From a virus, in IMG/VR virus record IMGVR_UViG_3300017741_000006, positions 1 through 53,476 of that record: a stretch of 53,476 nucleotides of DNA. One strand, given 5' to 3'. Of the stretch, positions 22,421-29,708 are shown in pieces (the stretch's first letter is position 1; every line of letters begins with the position of its first letter). The notes under the pieces were generated by a model that saw nothing but the letters and a program-made list of their open reading frames with translations, made no database searches and was not told the origin of the DNA. The position numbers and the translations under genes are program-made.

Positions 22421-22773
22421 CTATGCATCTTGTGCGTGGAATGACCACGCTTTCAACTCGTAAACGTAAATCTAACCGTAAGCCGGGTCAAGCAAAAGCT
22501 CAGGCTGCTCACGATGCATGGCTTCGCAAAATGGGTCTACATCCTTCTCAACTTAAGCATAAGGAAAAATCAAGTGGCAATTGTATTCCGAACTATTCAA
22601 CGCAGAGTACAACAGTCCCAACGTCAGACCGTGTTGTTGCCATCCAAGGGAAGCGAAAAGTACAAGAGTACTCGGGAGACTACATCGTTGGAATCGCAAC
22701 GATGCATAAGTCCAACCTTGTTCCAGTGGGCAGAGGACAAAGCCCAGAAGAACTAGCAAAGATGAGACGTTAA
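22417..22773 (+). CDS. Widely conserved T4-like phage protein, 118 residues
   Basis: A basic protein: MHLVRGMTTLSTRKRK at the N-terminus, AQAAHDAWLRKMGLHPSQLK near 30-50, and IVGIATMHKSNLVPVGRG near 89-106 followed by a C-terminal KMRR. These blocks are strongly conserved among marine and enterobacterial T4-like phages, yet no function is established. The basic N-terminus suggests DNA or RNA binding. Ends the P7 operon; a long stem-loop begins at its stop codon. Confidence 0.75.
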   Translation: MTMHLVRGMTTLSTRKRKSNRKPGQAKAQAAHDAWLRKMGLHPSQLKHKEKSSGNCIPNYSTQSTTVPTSDRVVAIQGKRKVQEYSGDYIVGIATMHKSNLVPVGRGQSPEELAKMRR

Positions 22774-22830
22774 ACCTGGTTAAGTTGGATGTATAGACAT
22801 ACACTAACATTTGACCAGCTTAACCTGGTT
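22773..22830 (+). repeat. Long imperfect hairpin upstream of promoter P8
   Basis: Arms at 22773-22788 and 22815-22830 pair over 15 of 16 positions (AACC, a T-T mismatch, then GGTTAAGTTGG with CCAGCTTAACC). The loop holds a second small hairpin (TGTAT, AGAC, ATACA). There is no immediate T-run, so it is not a standard terminator; it may stabilise the upstream mRNA, slow polymerase, or be part of a mobile regulatory cassette. Confidence 0.7.
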
Positions 22831-22862
22831 CCAACTATTTTTCAAATTAGTGAAATTAACTG

Positions 22863-22891
22863 TGTACATTTGCTTAAAACTGTGATAGAAT
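22863..22891 (+). promoter_or_regulatory. Early promoter P8
   Basis: TGTACA (22863-22868), 17 bases, TAGAAT (22886-22891), preceded by GTGAAATTAACTG exactly as P4. The -10 differs at one base from consensus. Transcription is expected near 22898, only a few bases before ATG 22901. Confidence 0.82.
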
Positions 22892-22900
22892 ATATACAAG

Positions 22901-23125
22901 ATGGAAAAAGTACTACTCACTGGAAAAACTCGTCACGGCAAAAACCGTATTCAACAGCATGGTAAAGTCTGGCTTATAAAAGACCTAGGAACATTCAAAG
23001 GTTCACCTGCAATGCTTTTGCGCAGCGAGTTTAGAACTGAAGGTCCTAAAGACCATAAAGGTTTTGACGGTCGGTGGGTACTTCTTCAAAATGATCCCAA
23101 CTTTATTATCGAGGAGCAACGATAA
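22901..23125 (+). CDS. Small basic early protein, 74 residues
   Basis: MEKVLLTGKTRHGKNRIQQH, then VWLIKDLGTFKGSPAMLLRS and a WVLLQNDPNF end. Strand-rich and basic. No ribosome-binding site precedes the ATG, and promoter P8 would start the mRNA almost at the ATG, so it may be read from a leaderless message. It overlaps the next gene (TAATG). Confidence 0.7.
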   Translation: MEKVLLTGKTRHGKNRIQQHGKVWLIKDLGTFKGSPAMLLRSEFRTEGPKDHKGFDGRWVLLQNDPNFIIEEQR

Positions 23126-24249
23126 TGCCATTAGTAAAACGTAAGAAGAAAACTATTCGTGCACGCCGCCGTACTGGCGCAGGTGCAGCACCAGTCGAAA
23201 AAGGTTTTGATAGTGTACTATATTACTTTCAAAACGAAGTTGATCGCAAAGAAACAATTGAATGTACTAAATCATTTATTCGTACTACATTCAATAAAAC
23301 CGATGCAAAGCATATCCTTGCTAATCCAGATTATAACTTCGGTCACTCTTATATGGGCGCTACGAGTTACTGGTATACGTCAGGTCAAGAAGTAAATGAA
23401 AGATCGACGTATTGGCATGACAGTCTTGTTAATCGATTTAAAGGCTATATCGATGCTGGCAAAGCTATCGTAAAAGAGAAAGCTCTTGAGAAGAAAGTAG
23501 AAAAGAATATTGTTACTCTTTCTCCAATGCAGCGTCTACAAAACAAGATTAGTAATACCATTATGCAAGACCTTCTTAATCTAGAAGATCAATGGATCGA
23601 AGGTGAAAAGACCGACATTGATATTTACAGTTTGTTTAAAAAGCACGGCCTGCCTAACTCGGCTACTCTGCCAGTAAGGCAACTAATTGAAGGATGGTTG
23701 CTAGACTATGATGATGCTCTTCATGCTAGGTGTGACCAGGCAGTCGAAGGGTATTCGCACTTGAAAAAACCAGAACTCAAGCGCCGTGTAAAAGCTTGTC
23801 AGGACATGCTCCTCGATCTTGACAAGCTTAAGTCCGCAGCTAAGGCACAACGTAAGACAAGAGTCAAACAGCCTAAAGCTGCGGACAAACAAGTTTCGAA
23901 AGTAAAGTACAAGAAGGAAGATAGTGAATTTAAATTAGCTTCTATTAATCCTGTACAAATAGTCGGTAAAACCAGACTATATACTTTCAATACAAAGTCT
24001 CGAATGCTTACAGAGTATATTACTCAAAGTGTTGGAGGTTTTGAAATCTCAGGTACATCGATTAAAAATATCGATAGTATTAATAGTAGAACAGTCAAGC
24101 TTCGTAAGCCTAATGAATTTCTAGCTTTAGTCCTTACAAAGTCTGTAAAACAAATACATATTGCTTGGGATACTCTAACTACTAAGAGCAGTGTACCAAA
24201 CGGTAGACTGAATGACGATACAATTCTATTGAAAGCACTAGATAAATGA
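23125..24249 (+). CDS. Conserved marine T4-like phage protein, 374 residues
   Basis: An N-terminal run of Lys/Arg (MPLVKRKKKTIRARRRTGAG) precedes a helical domain (FDSVLYYFQNEVDRKETIEC..., YNFGHSYMGATSYWYTSGQE), a Lys-rich linker near 235-265, and a C-terminal strand-rich domain (FKLASINPVQIVGKTRLYTF...). The position directly before gp33 and gp32 suggests a replication or transcription role, and the basic start suggests nucleic-acid binding. Related proteins occur at the same place in marine phages without a known function. Confidence 0.7.
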   Translation: MPLVKRKKKTIRARRRTGAGAAPVEKGFDSVLYYFQNEVDRKETIECTKSFIRTTFNKTDAKHILANPDYNFGHSYMGATSYWYTSGQEVNERSTYWHDSLVNRFKGYIDAGKAIVKEKALEKKVEKNIVTLSPMQRLQNKISNTIMQDLLNLEDQWIEGEKTDIDIYSLFKKHGLPNSATLPVRQLIEGWLLDYDDALHARCDQAVEGYSHLKKPELKRRVKACQDMLLDLDKLKSAAKAQRKTRVKQPKAADKQVSKVKYKKEDSEFKLASINPVQIVGKTRLYTFNTKSRMLTEYITQSVGGFEISGTSIKNIDSINSRTVKLRKPNEFLALVLTKSVKQIHIAWDTLTTKSSVPNGRLNDDTILLKALDK

Positions 24250-24485
24250 TAGAGGAACAATTTCTTACTAAGTCTAAGTTTACTAAACTCATTGAAGGAA
24301 CAGTGAATGAACTTCATATACCATACATGGACGCTATTCTTCATGTATGTGATAAGAATAACATTGAACCTGAAGATGTTAAAAAGTTTATCTCACCAAT
24401 TATTAAAGATAAACTTGAAGCTGAGGCAATGCAGCTTAATTTCTTGCCAAAAGGTAATACTCTTGATTCGGCGTTTTTCGAATGA
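24246..24485 (+). CDS. 33: gp33, late-transcription coactivator
   Basis: A 79-residue acidic protein. FLTKSKFTKLIEGTVNELHIPYMDAILHVCDKNNIEPEDVKKFISPIIKDKLEAEAMQLNFL is the conserved gp33 core that bridges the sliding clamp and RNA polymerase at T4-type late promoters. T4 gp33 is 112 residues, so this is a shorter form. Placement directly before gp32 and overlap with the upstream gene (ATGA) support the call. Its presence agrees with the TATAAATA promoters further along. Confidence 0.82.
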   Translation: MIEEQFLTKSKFTKLIEGTVNELHIPYMDAILHVCDKNNIEPEDVKKFISPIIKDKLEAEAMQLNFLPKGNTLDSAFFE

Positions 24486-24501
24486 TGGGTATATATAATA
24501 G

Positions 24502-24530
24502 TGTACAACAACGCATGAATGTTGTATAAT
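24502..24530 (+). promoter_or_regulatory. Early promoter P9 (gene 32)
   Basis: TGTACA (24502-24507), 17 bases, TATAAT (24525-24530). The spacer differs from the other copies. It gives gene 32 its own strong transcript with a leader of about 35 bases ending in AAGGAAC. Confidence 0.85.
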
Positions 24531-24570
24531 ATATTTCAGTTAATACTACAGCAATACAAGGAACATATAA

Positions 24571-25476
24571 ATGTCTTTTGCAAATCTAAAGCGTAATCGC
24601 GACCAAATCTCCAAACTAGTTCAAGCAGCAGAAGCCACCGGTGGTGGTGAAAAGAAGTCATATGACGATGAACGTATTTGGAAACCAACAGTAGATAAAG
24701 CCGGTAACGGTTATGCTGTTCTCCGTTTTCTTCCAGCATCTGAAGGTTCTGATCTTCCATGGGTTCGTTATTGGGACCATGGCTTTAAAGGTCCAACTGG
24801 TCTATGGTATATTGAAAACTCTCTTACTTCTATTGGTCAAGCAGATCCGGTTGGCGAGCTTAATTCTCGTCTGTGGAATTCTGGACATGAAGAAGATAAA
24901 GAAACTGCACGTAAACAAAAGCGTCGTCTACACTATGTAGTTAATGCTCTCGTTGTACAAGATCCTGGTAATCCACAGAATGAAGGTCGTGTAGTACTAT
25001 ATAAATTCGGTAAGAAGATCTTTGATAAGATTATGGATGTTATGCAGCCATCATTTGCCGATGAAACGCCTGTTAATCCTTTCGACTTTTGTGAAGGTGC
25101 AGACTTTAAATTGAAAATCCGTCAGGTTGAAGGATATCGTAATTATGATAAGTCAGAGTTTGCAAGCGCATCTGCTCTCTATGATGCAGAAGAATCCAAG
25201 TTGGAAGAAGTCTATAACCAACTACATTCACTCAGTGAGTTTACCGAACCAAGTAACTACAAAAGCTACGATGACCTCAAAGCAAAACTAAGTCGAGTGT
25301 TGGGTGAAGATACAGTTGCAATGGGTGCACCAACTATGGCACAGACCGTTCAAATGAATGAGCCGGCTCCTGCTCCCGCAGCTCCTGCACAAGCACCTGT
25401 TACTGCAGAACAAGTATCATCTACGGATGATGATGACACAATGTCCTACTTTGCACGTCTTGCAAATGATGAATAG
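24571..25476 (+). CDS. 32: gp32 single-stranded DNA-binding protein, without zinc site
   Basis: A 301-residue protein, the same length as T4 gp32. N-terminal basic segment (MSFANLKRNRDQISKLVQ) for cooperative binding, core with GNGYAVLRFLP, WVRYWDHGFKG, LWYIENSLTS, LVVQDPGNPQNEGRVVLYKFGKKIFDKI, and ADFKLKIRQVEGYRNYDKSEF, then a Pro/Ala-rich linker and an acidic tail ending DDDDTMSYFARLANDE. The three cysteines that bind zinc in T4 gp32 are replaced in the segment after WYIE, so the fold must be stabilised otherwise. It protects ssDNA in replication and recombination. Confidence 0.93.
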   Translation: MSFANLKRNRDQISKLVQAAEATGGGEKKSYDDERIWKPTVDKAGNGYAVLRFLPASEGSDLPWVRYWDHGFKGPTGLWYIENSLTSIGQADPVGELNSRLWNSGHEEDKETARKQKRRLHYVVNALVVQDPGNPQNEGRVVLYKFGKKIFDKIMDVMQPSFADETPVNPFDFCEGADFKLKIRQVEGYRNYDKSEFASASALYDAEESKLEEVYNQLHSLSEFTEPSNYKSYDDLKAKLSRVLGEDTVAMGAPTMAQTVQMNEPAPAPAAPAQAPVTAEQVSSTDDDDTMSYFARLANDE

Positions 25477-25560
25477 GAATAAGGTATGCCAACCTCATGT
25501 GGGCCTTGTCGCTGAATAAGATTCGGACAAAAGTTGGAGCAACAATGACTAAAGACTGAT

Positions 25561-25590
25561 AGGGGGACTTCGGTCCCCTTATTCTATTTT
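25561..25590 (+). terminator. Rho-independent terminator after gene 32
   Basis: GGGGAC (25563-25568), a TTCG tetraloop, GTCCCC (25573-25578), extendable by two pairs, then TTATTCTATTTT. It separates gene 32 from the convergent tail operon and would work mainly for the plus strand. Confidence 0.92.
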
Positions 25591-27400
25591 AATGAGCGAG
25601 TGACCCGACTACCATATCATTAAAGTCGATGGCTCCGCCTGGACTTACAACAAGAGGCTGAGATTGGCTTACATTAGTATTATTTGAATTATTATCGCCT
25701 ACTTGACCTATATTTGTAGATCCGGCAGATCTAAATGCCATTGCAGTTTGTTGAGCAGTCATAGTTTGTACTCCTCCGGCGACACCGCTATCAGCTCGAG
25801 GAGTATTTACAGTAGCAGACGGTTGACCATTTCTTCTTCGATCACCTCTTTTTCCAGGCCCAGAAGAATTTTCTACGTCGGCATTTATACTTTTCATAAT
25901 GTCGGATTCACTAGTTTTACCTAAAAGATATTCAGCTAATTTAGTACCAACATATCCACCTCCAAAGTATCCACCTAGTGCACCAAGAGTCGCACCGAAT
26001 GGTCCTCCTACAGCAAGTCCTAATGCTCCAAATCCAAGGGTTCCTACTGAACCTCCAATAAGTGGTCCTAATTCACTAATTTTTTGTTCTCTAGATTTTG
26101 TTTCATCTAGCATAATTGATGCTGCCATAGCGCTATCAATCGCTGCAAATAATAGACTAGTTCCAGGAATTCCTTTTAATGCAGTTAATCTAGGAAATTT
26201 ACTCCACCATTTACTCTTATTTAATTTTTTAATTTCGGCTTCACTTAGTACGTTTGTTGTAGCTTTTCCATCTACGCCTTGAAAGGCTAATTTACCACTA
26301 TTAGATCTAACAACATTTTTACCGTCTACTTTGCCAATTACATTTGATGGAGGTGGTGCAGCTGTCGTTGTGGCACCAGTTCGAGCGCCACTGTTTCTAC
26401 CTCTTCGTACTGCCTGTACGGCTTTTGTTGCGCCTATAGCTAAAGCTGTTGTTACTCCGGCAGCTGCACCTATGTCTTCAGTAGTTAAATCTCCATCAGT
26501 GAAATCGCCATTCAGTGCTTTGTATGCAGCAACAAGAGCAATACCGGCTGCCATAGTTCTAAATTTTGCTAGTCTTTTAATAACTCTAAATATAGGACCT
26601 CTAAAGAAAAATGCAAAAGCGCCTAAAACACCGGCCGCTTCTCCCATATTTTCTTGAAATTTTTCACTATCAGTACCTTCTTCAATTAGTCCTGTTAATC
26701 CTTCTAATCCATCACCAACTCCAGTTTGCACACGAGATAAAACCTCGGAAGCAGCTGGCAAGTTAGTAGCAAAATCTCTTAATTTTTCGCCTATTGAACC
26801 AAACCTTTCCGCAAACGCTGCTCCTTGTTCACTTTCAGCCCAATTCTTAATGCCTTGCCTAGCTTCCTCAACTTTTGTTAAAATTGCATTACCTAGATTT
26901 TCAGCCTGTTTTATATTTTCTTCTGTTGCTAATCCACCTACAGCTGCGCCTATTAAGCCAAACTTTTTACCTAAAAGCAAGCCAAATGTACCACCTAGTG
27001 TAGCTCTTTCAGCAGCAGCACCTAATTCAGCTGATCCGGTTTTGCTGTTAACCCATTTACCGATATCGTCAGCAAAGGCCGTAGCCAATGCAGCGGGTAA
27101 ACCTCTTTTAAGTAATCCTTTTGCTAATCCTAAACTTAAATCTTTTAATGCAGCACCAGTTAAAAGCGCAGTAGGTAATGAAAATCCACTTCCACTTTTG
27201 CCGGCGTCTGATGAGCTACTACTATTATTATTACTAGTCTTAGCAGATACTATTTGTGCTTTTCTTTCTCTTTCAGCTTCGAGGTCATCTCCCCTTTTCT
27301 GTTCCATAGAACGAATAAAGCGATCTAGGCTATTACTAGAACGATTAGTATTATCTACTACTGCAGCAAGCGTTTGATTAATATCAGCTAAAGTTGTCAT
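25589..27400 (-). CDS. 29: Tail tape-measure candidate (gp29-like)
   Basis: A 603-residue protein, near T4 gp29 (590). The N-terminus is hydrophilic and helical (MTTLADINQTLAAVVDNTNR), followed by a Ser/Asn linker and long Ala/Gly-rich hydrophobic helices (LGGTFGLLLGKKFGLIGAAVGG near 130-155; LGFGALGLAVGGPFGATLGALGGYFGG near 455-485), as expected of tape measures that pass through membranes. It starts inside the stop of the frameshifted chaperone frame (ATGA), the standard place for a tape-measure gene. At about 1.5 angstrom per residue it would set a tail near 90 nm. No clear residue-level match to T4 gp29 is claimed. Confidence 0.72.
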   Translation of the reverse strand: MTTLADINQTLAAVVDNTNRSSNSLDRFIRSMEQKRGDDLEAERERKAQIVSAKTSNNNSSSSSDAGKSGSGFSLPTALLTGAALKDLSLGLAKGLLKRGLPAALATAFADDIGKWVNSKTGSAELGAAAERATLGGTFGLLLGKKFGLIGAAVGGLATEENIKQAENLGNAILTKVEEARQGIKNWAESEQGAAFAERFGSIGEKLRDFATNLPAASEVLSRVQTGVGDGLEGLTGLIEEGTDSEKFQENMGEAAGVLGAFAFFFRGPIFRVIKRLAKFRTMAAGIALVAAYKALNGDFTDGDLTTEDIGAAAGVTTALAIGATKAVQAVRRGRNSGARTGATTTAAPPPSNVIGKVDGKNVVRSNSGKLAFQGVDGKATTNVLSEAEIKKLNKSKWWSKFPRLTALKGIPGTSLLFAAIDSAMAASIMLDETKSREQKISELGPLIGGSVGTLGFGALGLAVGGPFGATLGALGGYFGGGYVGTKLAEYLLGKTSESDIMKSINADVENSSGPGKRGDRRRNGQPSATVNTPRADSGVAGGVQTMTAQQTAMAFRSAGSTNIGQVGDNNSNNTNVSQSQPLVVSPGGAIDFNDMVVGSLAH

Positions 27401-27573
27401 TGTTGTGCAAGTCTTTCGTTTTGCTCTTTAATGTGATCGTTAAGTAGTATAATATAAATGTCCCTCTCCCAGGGTATCATAGTTTCTAAATCGTTCAATG
27501 AATAATTAAAATGTTGCATCATTGTAAAATTAGTGCGATAATAGTTTTCTAGTGATTCATGTGAGAGGGCCAC
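27397..27573 (-). CDS. 51: gp51-like/tail chaperone extension read by -1 frameshift from gp26
   Basis: A 58-codon open frame that begins on the last base of the gp26 stop codon and ends in an ATGA overlap with the tape-measure gene. It encodes FNYSLNDLETMIPWERDIYI then LLNDHIKEQNERL, close in pattern to the second-frame domain of phage tail-assembly chaperones (hydrophobic-W-E-R-E-x-Y-I). The gp26 frame ends GAT TTT TTT TAG, so a slip on T TTT TTT continues through TTA GTG into this frame, giving a 296-residue fusion. GTG initiation is an alternative. Position fits T4 gene 51. Confidence 0.72.
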   Translation of the reverse strand: MALSHESLENYYRTNFTMMQHFNYSLNDLETMIPWERDIYIILLNDHIKEQNERLAQQ

Positions 27574-28286
27574 TAAAAAAAATCTTGTATTCCCTTAAGA
27601 GTTAATGAGTTATTATGTGCACAAGACTGACAGGTATAATCTATAGTATGTTCTAAACTTGGCATAGAGTCTACAAAAATAGAAAGCTTTTCTAATTGTT
27701 CATTTGTTAACGAATTAATAAAAGTTTCAACTTCAGCCTTTGGCTCATCTTTTAATGAAATGTTATTGTCTTGTGTTTGTACGCTTTCAATGCATGAAGT
27801 AATAGTTTCAAATAATAATTCAACCGAAGTTTTATCCTCATTAAATACCGAATCATTTTTCATTAGATCATCATATGTAGGATATTTCATTACAATATTA
27901 ATATCTTTGGTAATAGGAATAATATTATCTACATGTTTATGGTCAATTTTAATATCATCTAAATTTAGATTTATAGTATGCTCATGCCCACATTCTGTAC
28001 ATTCAGATAAAATTTTGGTTGTTTCACCCACAGATTTACCACGAATTTGTGTAAAGATATAATCTACATCAAAGGTAGATAGCTTTGATGCATTAATATT
28101 TGGAGAACAAGATTCGATACACGTTAGTACAGCATTTAAAACCATTTTGGGATCTTTAGATTCAAGTGCAATCAAAAGGTTACGCTGCTCTTTTACTAAA
28201 AACGGACGATAGTTAATTGTCTTTTTAGTAGAAGGTACAGTTAAACTGTATGATGGTGCATCATTGTTTAGTTTAGGTAATGCCAT
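27573..28286 (-). CDS. 26: gp26 baseplate hub assembly protein
   Basis: A 237-residue protein starting at ATG 28286 (MALPKLNNDAPSYSLTVPST), which overlaps the upstream stop. TKKTINYRPFLVKEQRNLLIALESKD is the conserved N-terminal block of the T4 gp26 family. Four cysteines in two pairs (Cys96/Cys99 in ECTECGH, Cys219/Cys222 in CQSCAH) probably bind zinc. T4 gp26 is 208 residues. It acts in assembly of the central hub. In this phage it also serves as the first half of a frameshift fusion. Confidence 0.88.
   Translation of the reverse strand: MALPKLNNDAPSYSLTVPSTKKTINYRPFLVKEQRNLLIALESKDPKMVLNAVLTCIESCSPNINASKLSTFDVDYIFTQIRGKSVGETTKILSECTECGHEHTINLNLDDIKIDHKHVDNIIPITKDINIVMKYPTYDDLMKNDSVFNEDKTSVELLFETITSCIESVQTQDNNISLKDEPKAEVETFINSLTNEQLEKLSIFVDSMPSLEHTIDYTCQSCAHNNSLTLKGIQDFF
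27575..27596 (-). promoter_or_regulatory. Programmed -1 frameshift signal (slippery T-run plus Shine-Dalgarno-like element)
   Basis: On the minus strand AAGGGA (27596-27591) is followed after eight bases by eight Ts (27582-27575), which contain the heptamer T TTT TTT in the gp26 frame immediately before TAG. The layout resembles dnaX of E. coli, where an upstream AGGGAG stimulates slipping. No strong downstream hairpin is seen. Confidence 0.72.
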
Positions 28287-28525
28287 TATGCATTTCTCCA
28301 CACTTCTTTTGCATTCACTCGAATAAATTTCTTATTCGTTTCATTTTTATTAGGATTAGGAACAGTCAACATTACATTTTTACCAGCCATAAACGCTTGC
28401 AACTTTGCATAATGCTGTGCATCTGACCCATTCCATTCTCTACGCCTTGCTTTAGCAAGTGGGCATCTATTTTGATGTGTAACACCTTTAGATACTTGCT
28501 TAGCTCTCGATCTCTTTTTTCCCAT
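28286..28525 (-). CDS. Small basic conserved protein between tube and hub genes
   Basis: A 79-residue protein (MGKKRSRAKQVSKGVTHQNR then CPLAKARRREWNGSDAQHYAKLQAFM). Strongly basic N-terminus, no membrane segment. It is conserved in position in marine T4-like phages. Its stop overlaps the gp26 start (TAATG), so both are probably translated together. Function unknown; RNA or protein chaperoning is possible. Confidence 0.7.
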   Translation of the reverse strand: MGKKRSRAKQVSKGVTHQNRCPLAKARRREWNGSDAQHYAKLQAFMAGKNVMLTVPNPNKNETNKKFIRVNAKEVWRNA

Positions 28526-28543
28526 TTCATTTTCCTTATAAAG

Positions 28544-29167
28544 TTATAATAAATCAACACTACCAAGAGGTGTTGAAAGACTAGCATTTAAGAAGTTTTG
28601 TGAAGCTTCTGCGTTATACCAGTTTGTATAAGATAATTGAACAGATAATTCAACTAATCCATCTAATTCGTTATTTAATTCAATTGCTGTCATTGTTGTA
28701 GGAAATGCTTCTCGTAACTCTACACTGTAAACACTTCCTCCACCTATGCCTATATTTGCTCTAAGCGGACCAATAGCTTTTGATAAACCTACAAGAGGTT
28801 TTCTGAGCTGATGTATAGTAACACTTTTAGCATAATCATTTTTATACTTTAATTCACCCAGTTCTTCACCAACTGTTATAGATCTCCATGCATCAAAATA
28901 TTTTTTAACACCATAATCATTCATACAATAAAATGTCATACTGACATCATCGACGGCGTATCCATATGCAACCTTTTGAAATTCCATTCCAATACGGCGA
29001 TCTGATGTCAAAACTTGTTTACCAGGTAATGTCGTGGACTTGCATAACACATTTAGCTCTCTACCTGATACACCACCAAGATCAGGCAATGTAACAAGAA
29101 AGTTATTAGGTCGTGCAAAACCAAGTTTTACAGATGCAATAGCTTTTAACTCATCTACGCTTGACAT
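28544..29167 (-). CDS. 54: Tail-tube-fold baseplate protein (gp54/gp19 family)
   Basis: A 207-residue protein. ARPNNFLVTLPDLGG, STTLPGKQVLTSDRRIGMEFQKVAYGYAVDDVSMTFYCMNDYGVKKYFDAWRSIT and LSVQLSYTNWYN follow the T4 gp19/gp54 tail-tube fold. T4 gp54 (320 residues) caps the baseplate and starts tube growth. The location among baseplate genes argues for the gp54 role rather than gp19, but the short length leaves room for a tube-like protein of another name. Confidence 0.75.
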   Translation of the reverse strand: MSSVDELKAIASVKLGFARPNNFLVTLPDLGGVSGRELNVLCKSTTLPGKQVLTSDRRIGMEFQKVAYGYAVDDVSMTFYCMNDYGVKKYFDAWRSITVGEELGELKYKNDYAKSVTIHQLRKPLVGLSKAIGPLRANIGIGGGSVYSVELREAFPTTMTAIELNNELDGLVELSVQLSYTNWYNAEASQNFLNASLSTPLGSVDLL

Positions 29168-29700
29168 TACATCTTGCTCCTAGAATCTTTATATACTGTA
29201 GTCTTTGTTGCGCCTCTAAAGTCTGCCGTTGGTAAGAATGTAGCAATCTCCCATTCAGGCTTATCGACTAATGCAAACCTACTACGAACTTGCTTAAACA
29301 AATATCTATGTATCATTGGTGCAACATACTTTGATGGTAAGCTACCTTCACCAAGTAATGCATCAAGTGCCTTTGCTCTAAGAGGTAAAGGTAAATAATG
29401 TAAGTTAAGACCATAGAAACCGCCTGCAGCAGGACCGACTGGAATAACTAAAGGAAATGCATCATAGTACGGTAGTGTGTCTTTATGCTTAGCATCATAG
29501 AAATACATGTACATATTACCATACGGCTTAGTGATAGGTCTATTACGTAACTCAATAGAATCATCTTGCATTACACCTGTACGACTAACCTTACCCATTT
29601 GAGATGCTTTCTTCTGAAACCATCGAATAGATTCTTTAGTCCGCGGCGTAATACCTTTACGGAATGCTTCGATTTCTAACTGCTGAAATAAACTTGCCAT
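29167..29700 (-). CDS. Conserved T4-like structural/maturation protein, possible gp2
   Basis: A 177-residue basic protein. MASLFQQLEIEAFRKGITPRTKESIRWFQKKA, then GNMYMYFYDAKHKDTLPYYDAFPLVIPVGPAAGGFYGLNLHYLPLPLRAKALDALL is a strongly conserved block in marine T4-like phages. It stands directly after the gene 4 homologue, as gene 2 (DNA end protector) does next to gene 4 in T4. On that basis gp2 is possible, but the sequence alone does not prove it. Overlaps its downstream neighbour by one base. Confidence 0.65.
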   Translation of the reverse strand: MASLFQQLEIEAFRKGITPRTKESIRWFQKKASQMGKVSRTGVMQDDSIELRNRPITKPYGNMYMYFYDAKHKDTLPYYDAFPLVIPVGPAAGGFYGLNLHYLPLPLRAKALDALLGEGSLPSKYVAPMIHRYLFKQVRSRFALVDKPEWEIATFLPTADFRGATKTTVYKDSRSKM

Positions 29701-29708
29701 ACGAGTAT

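Noticed and set aside
25703-27377. Long plus-strand frames rich in Ala, Pro and Ser opposite the tape-measure gene (for example 26850-27377)
   Set aside because: They are antisense shadows of a Gly/Ala-rich coding gene, have no ribosome-binding site and no recognisable domain.
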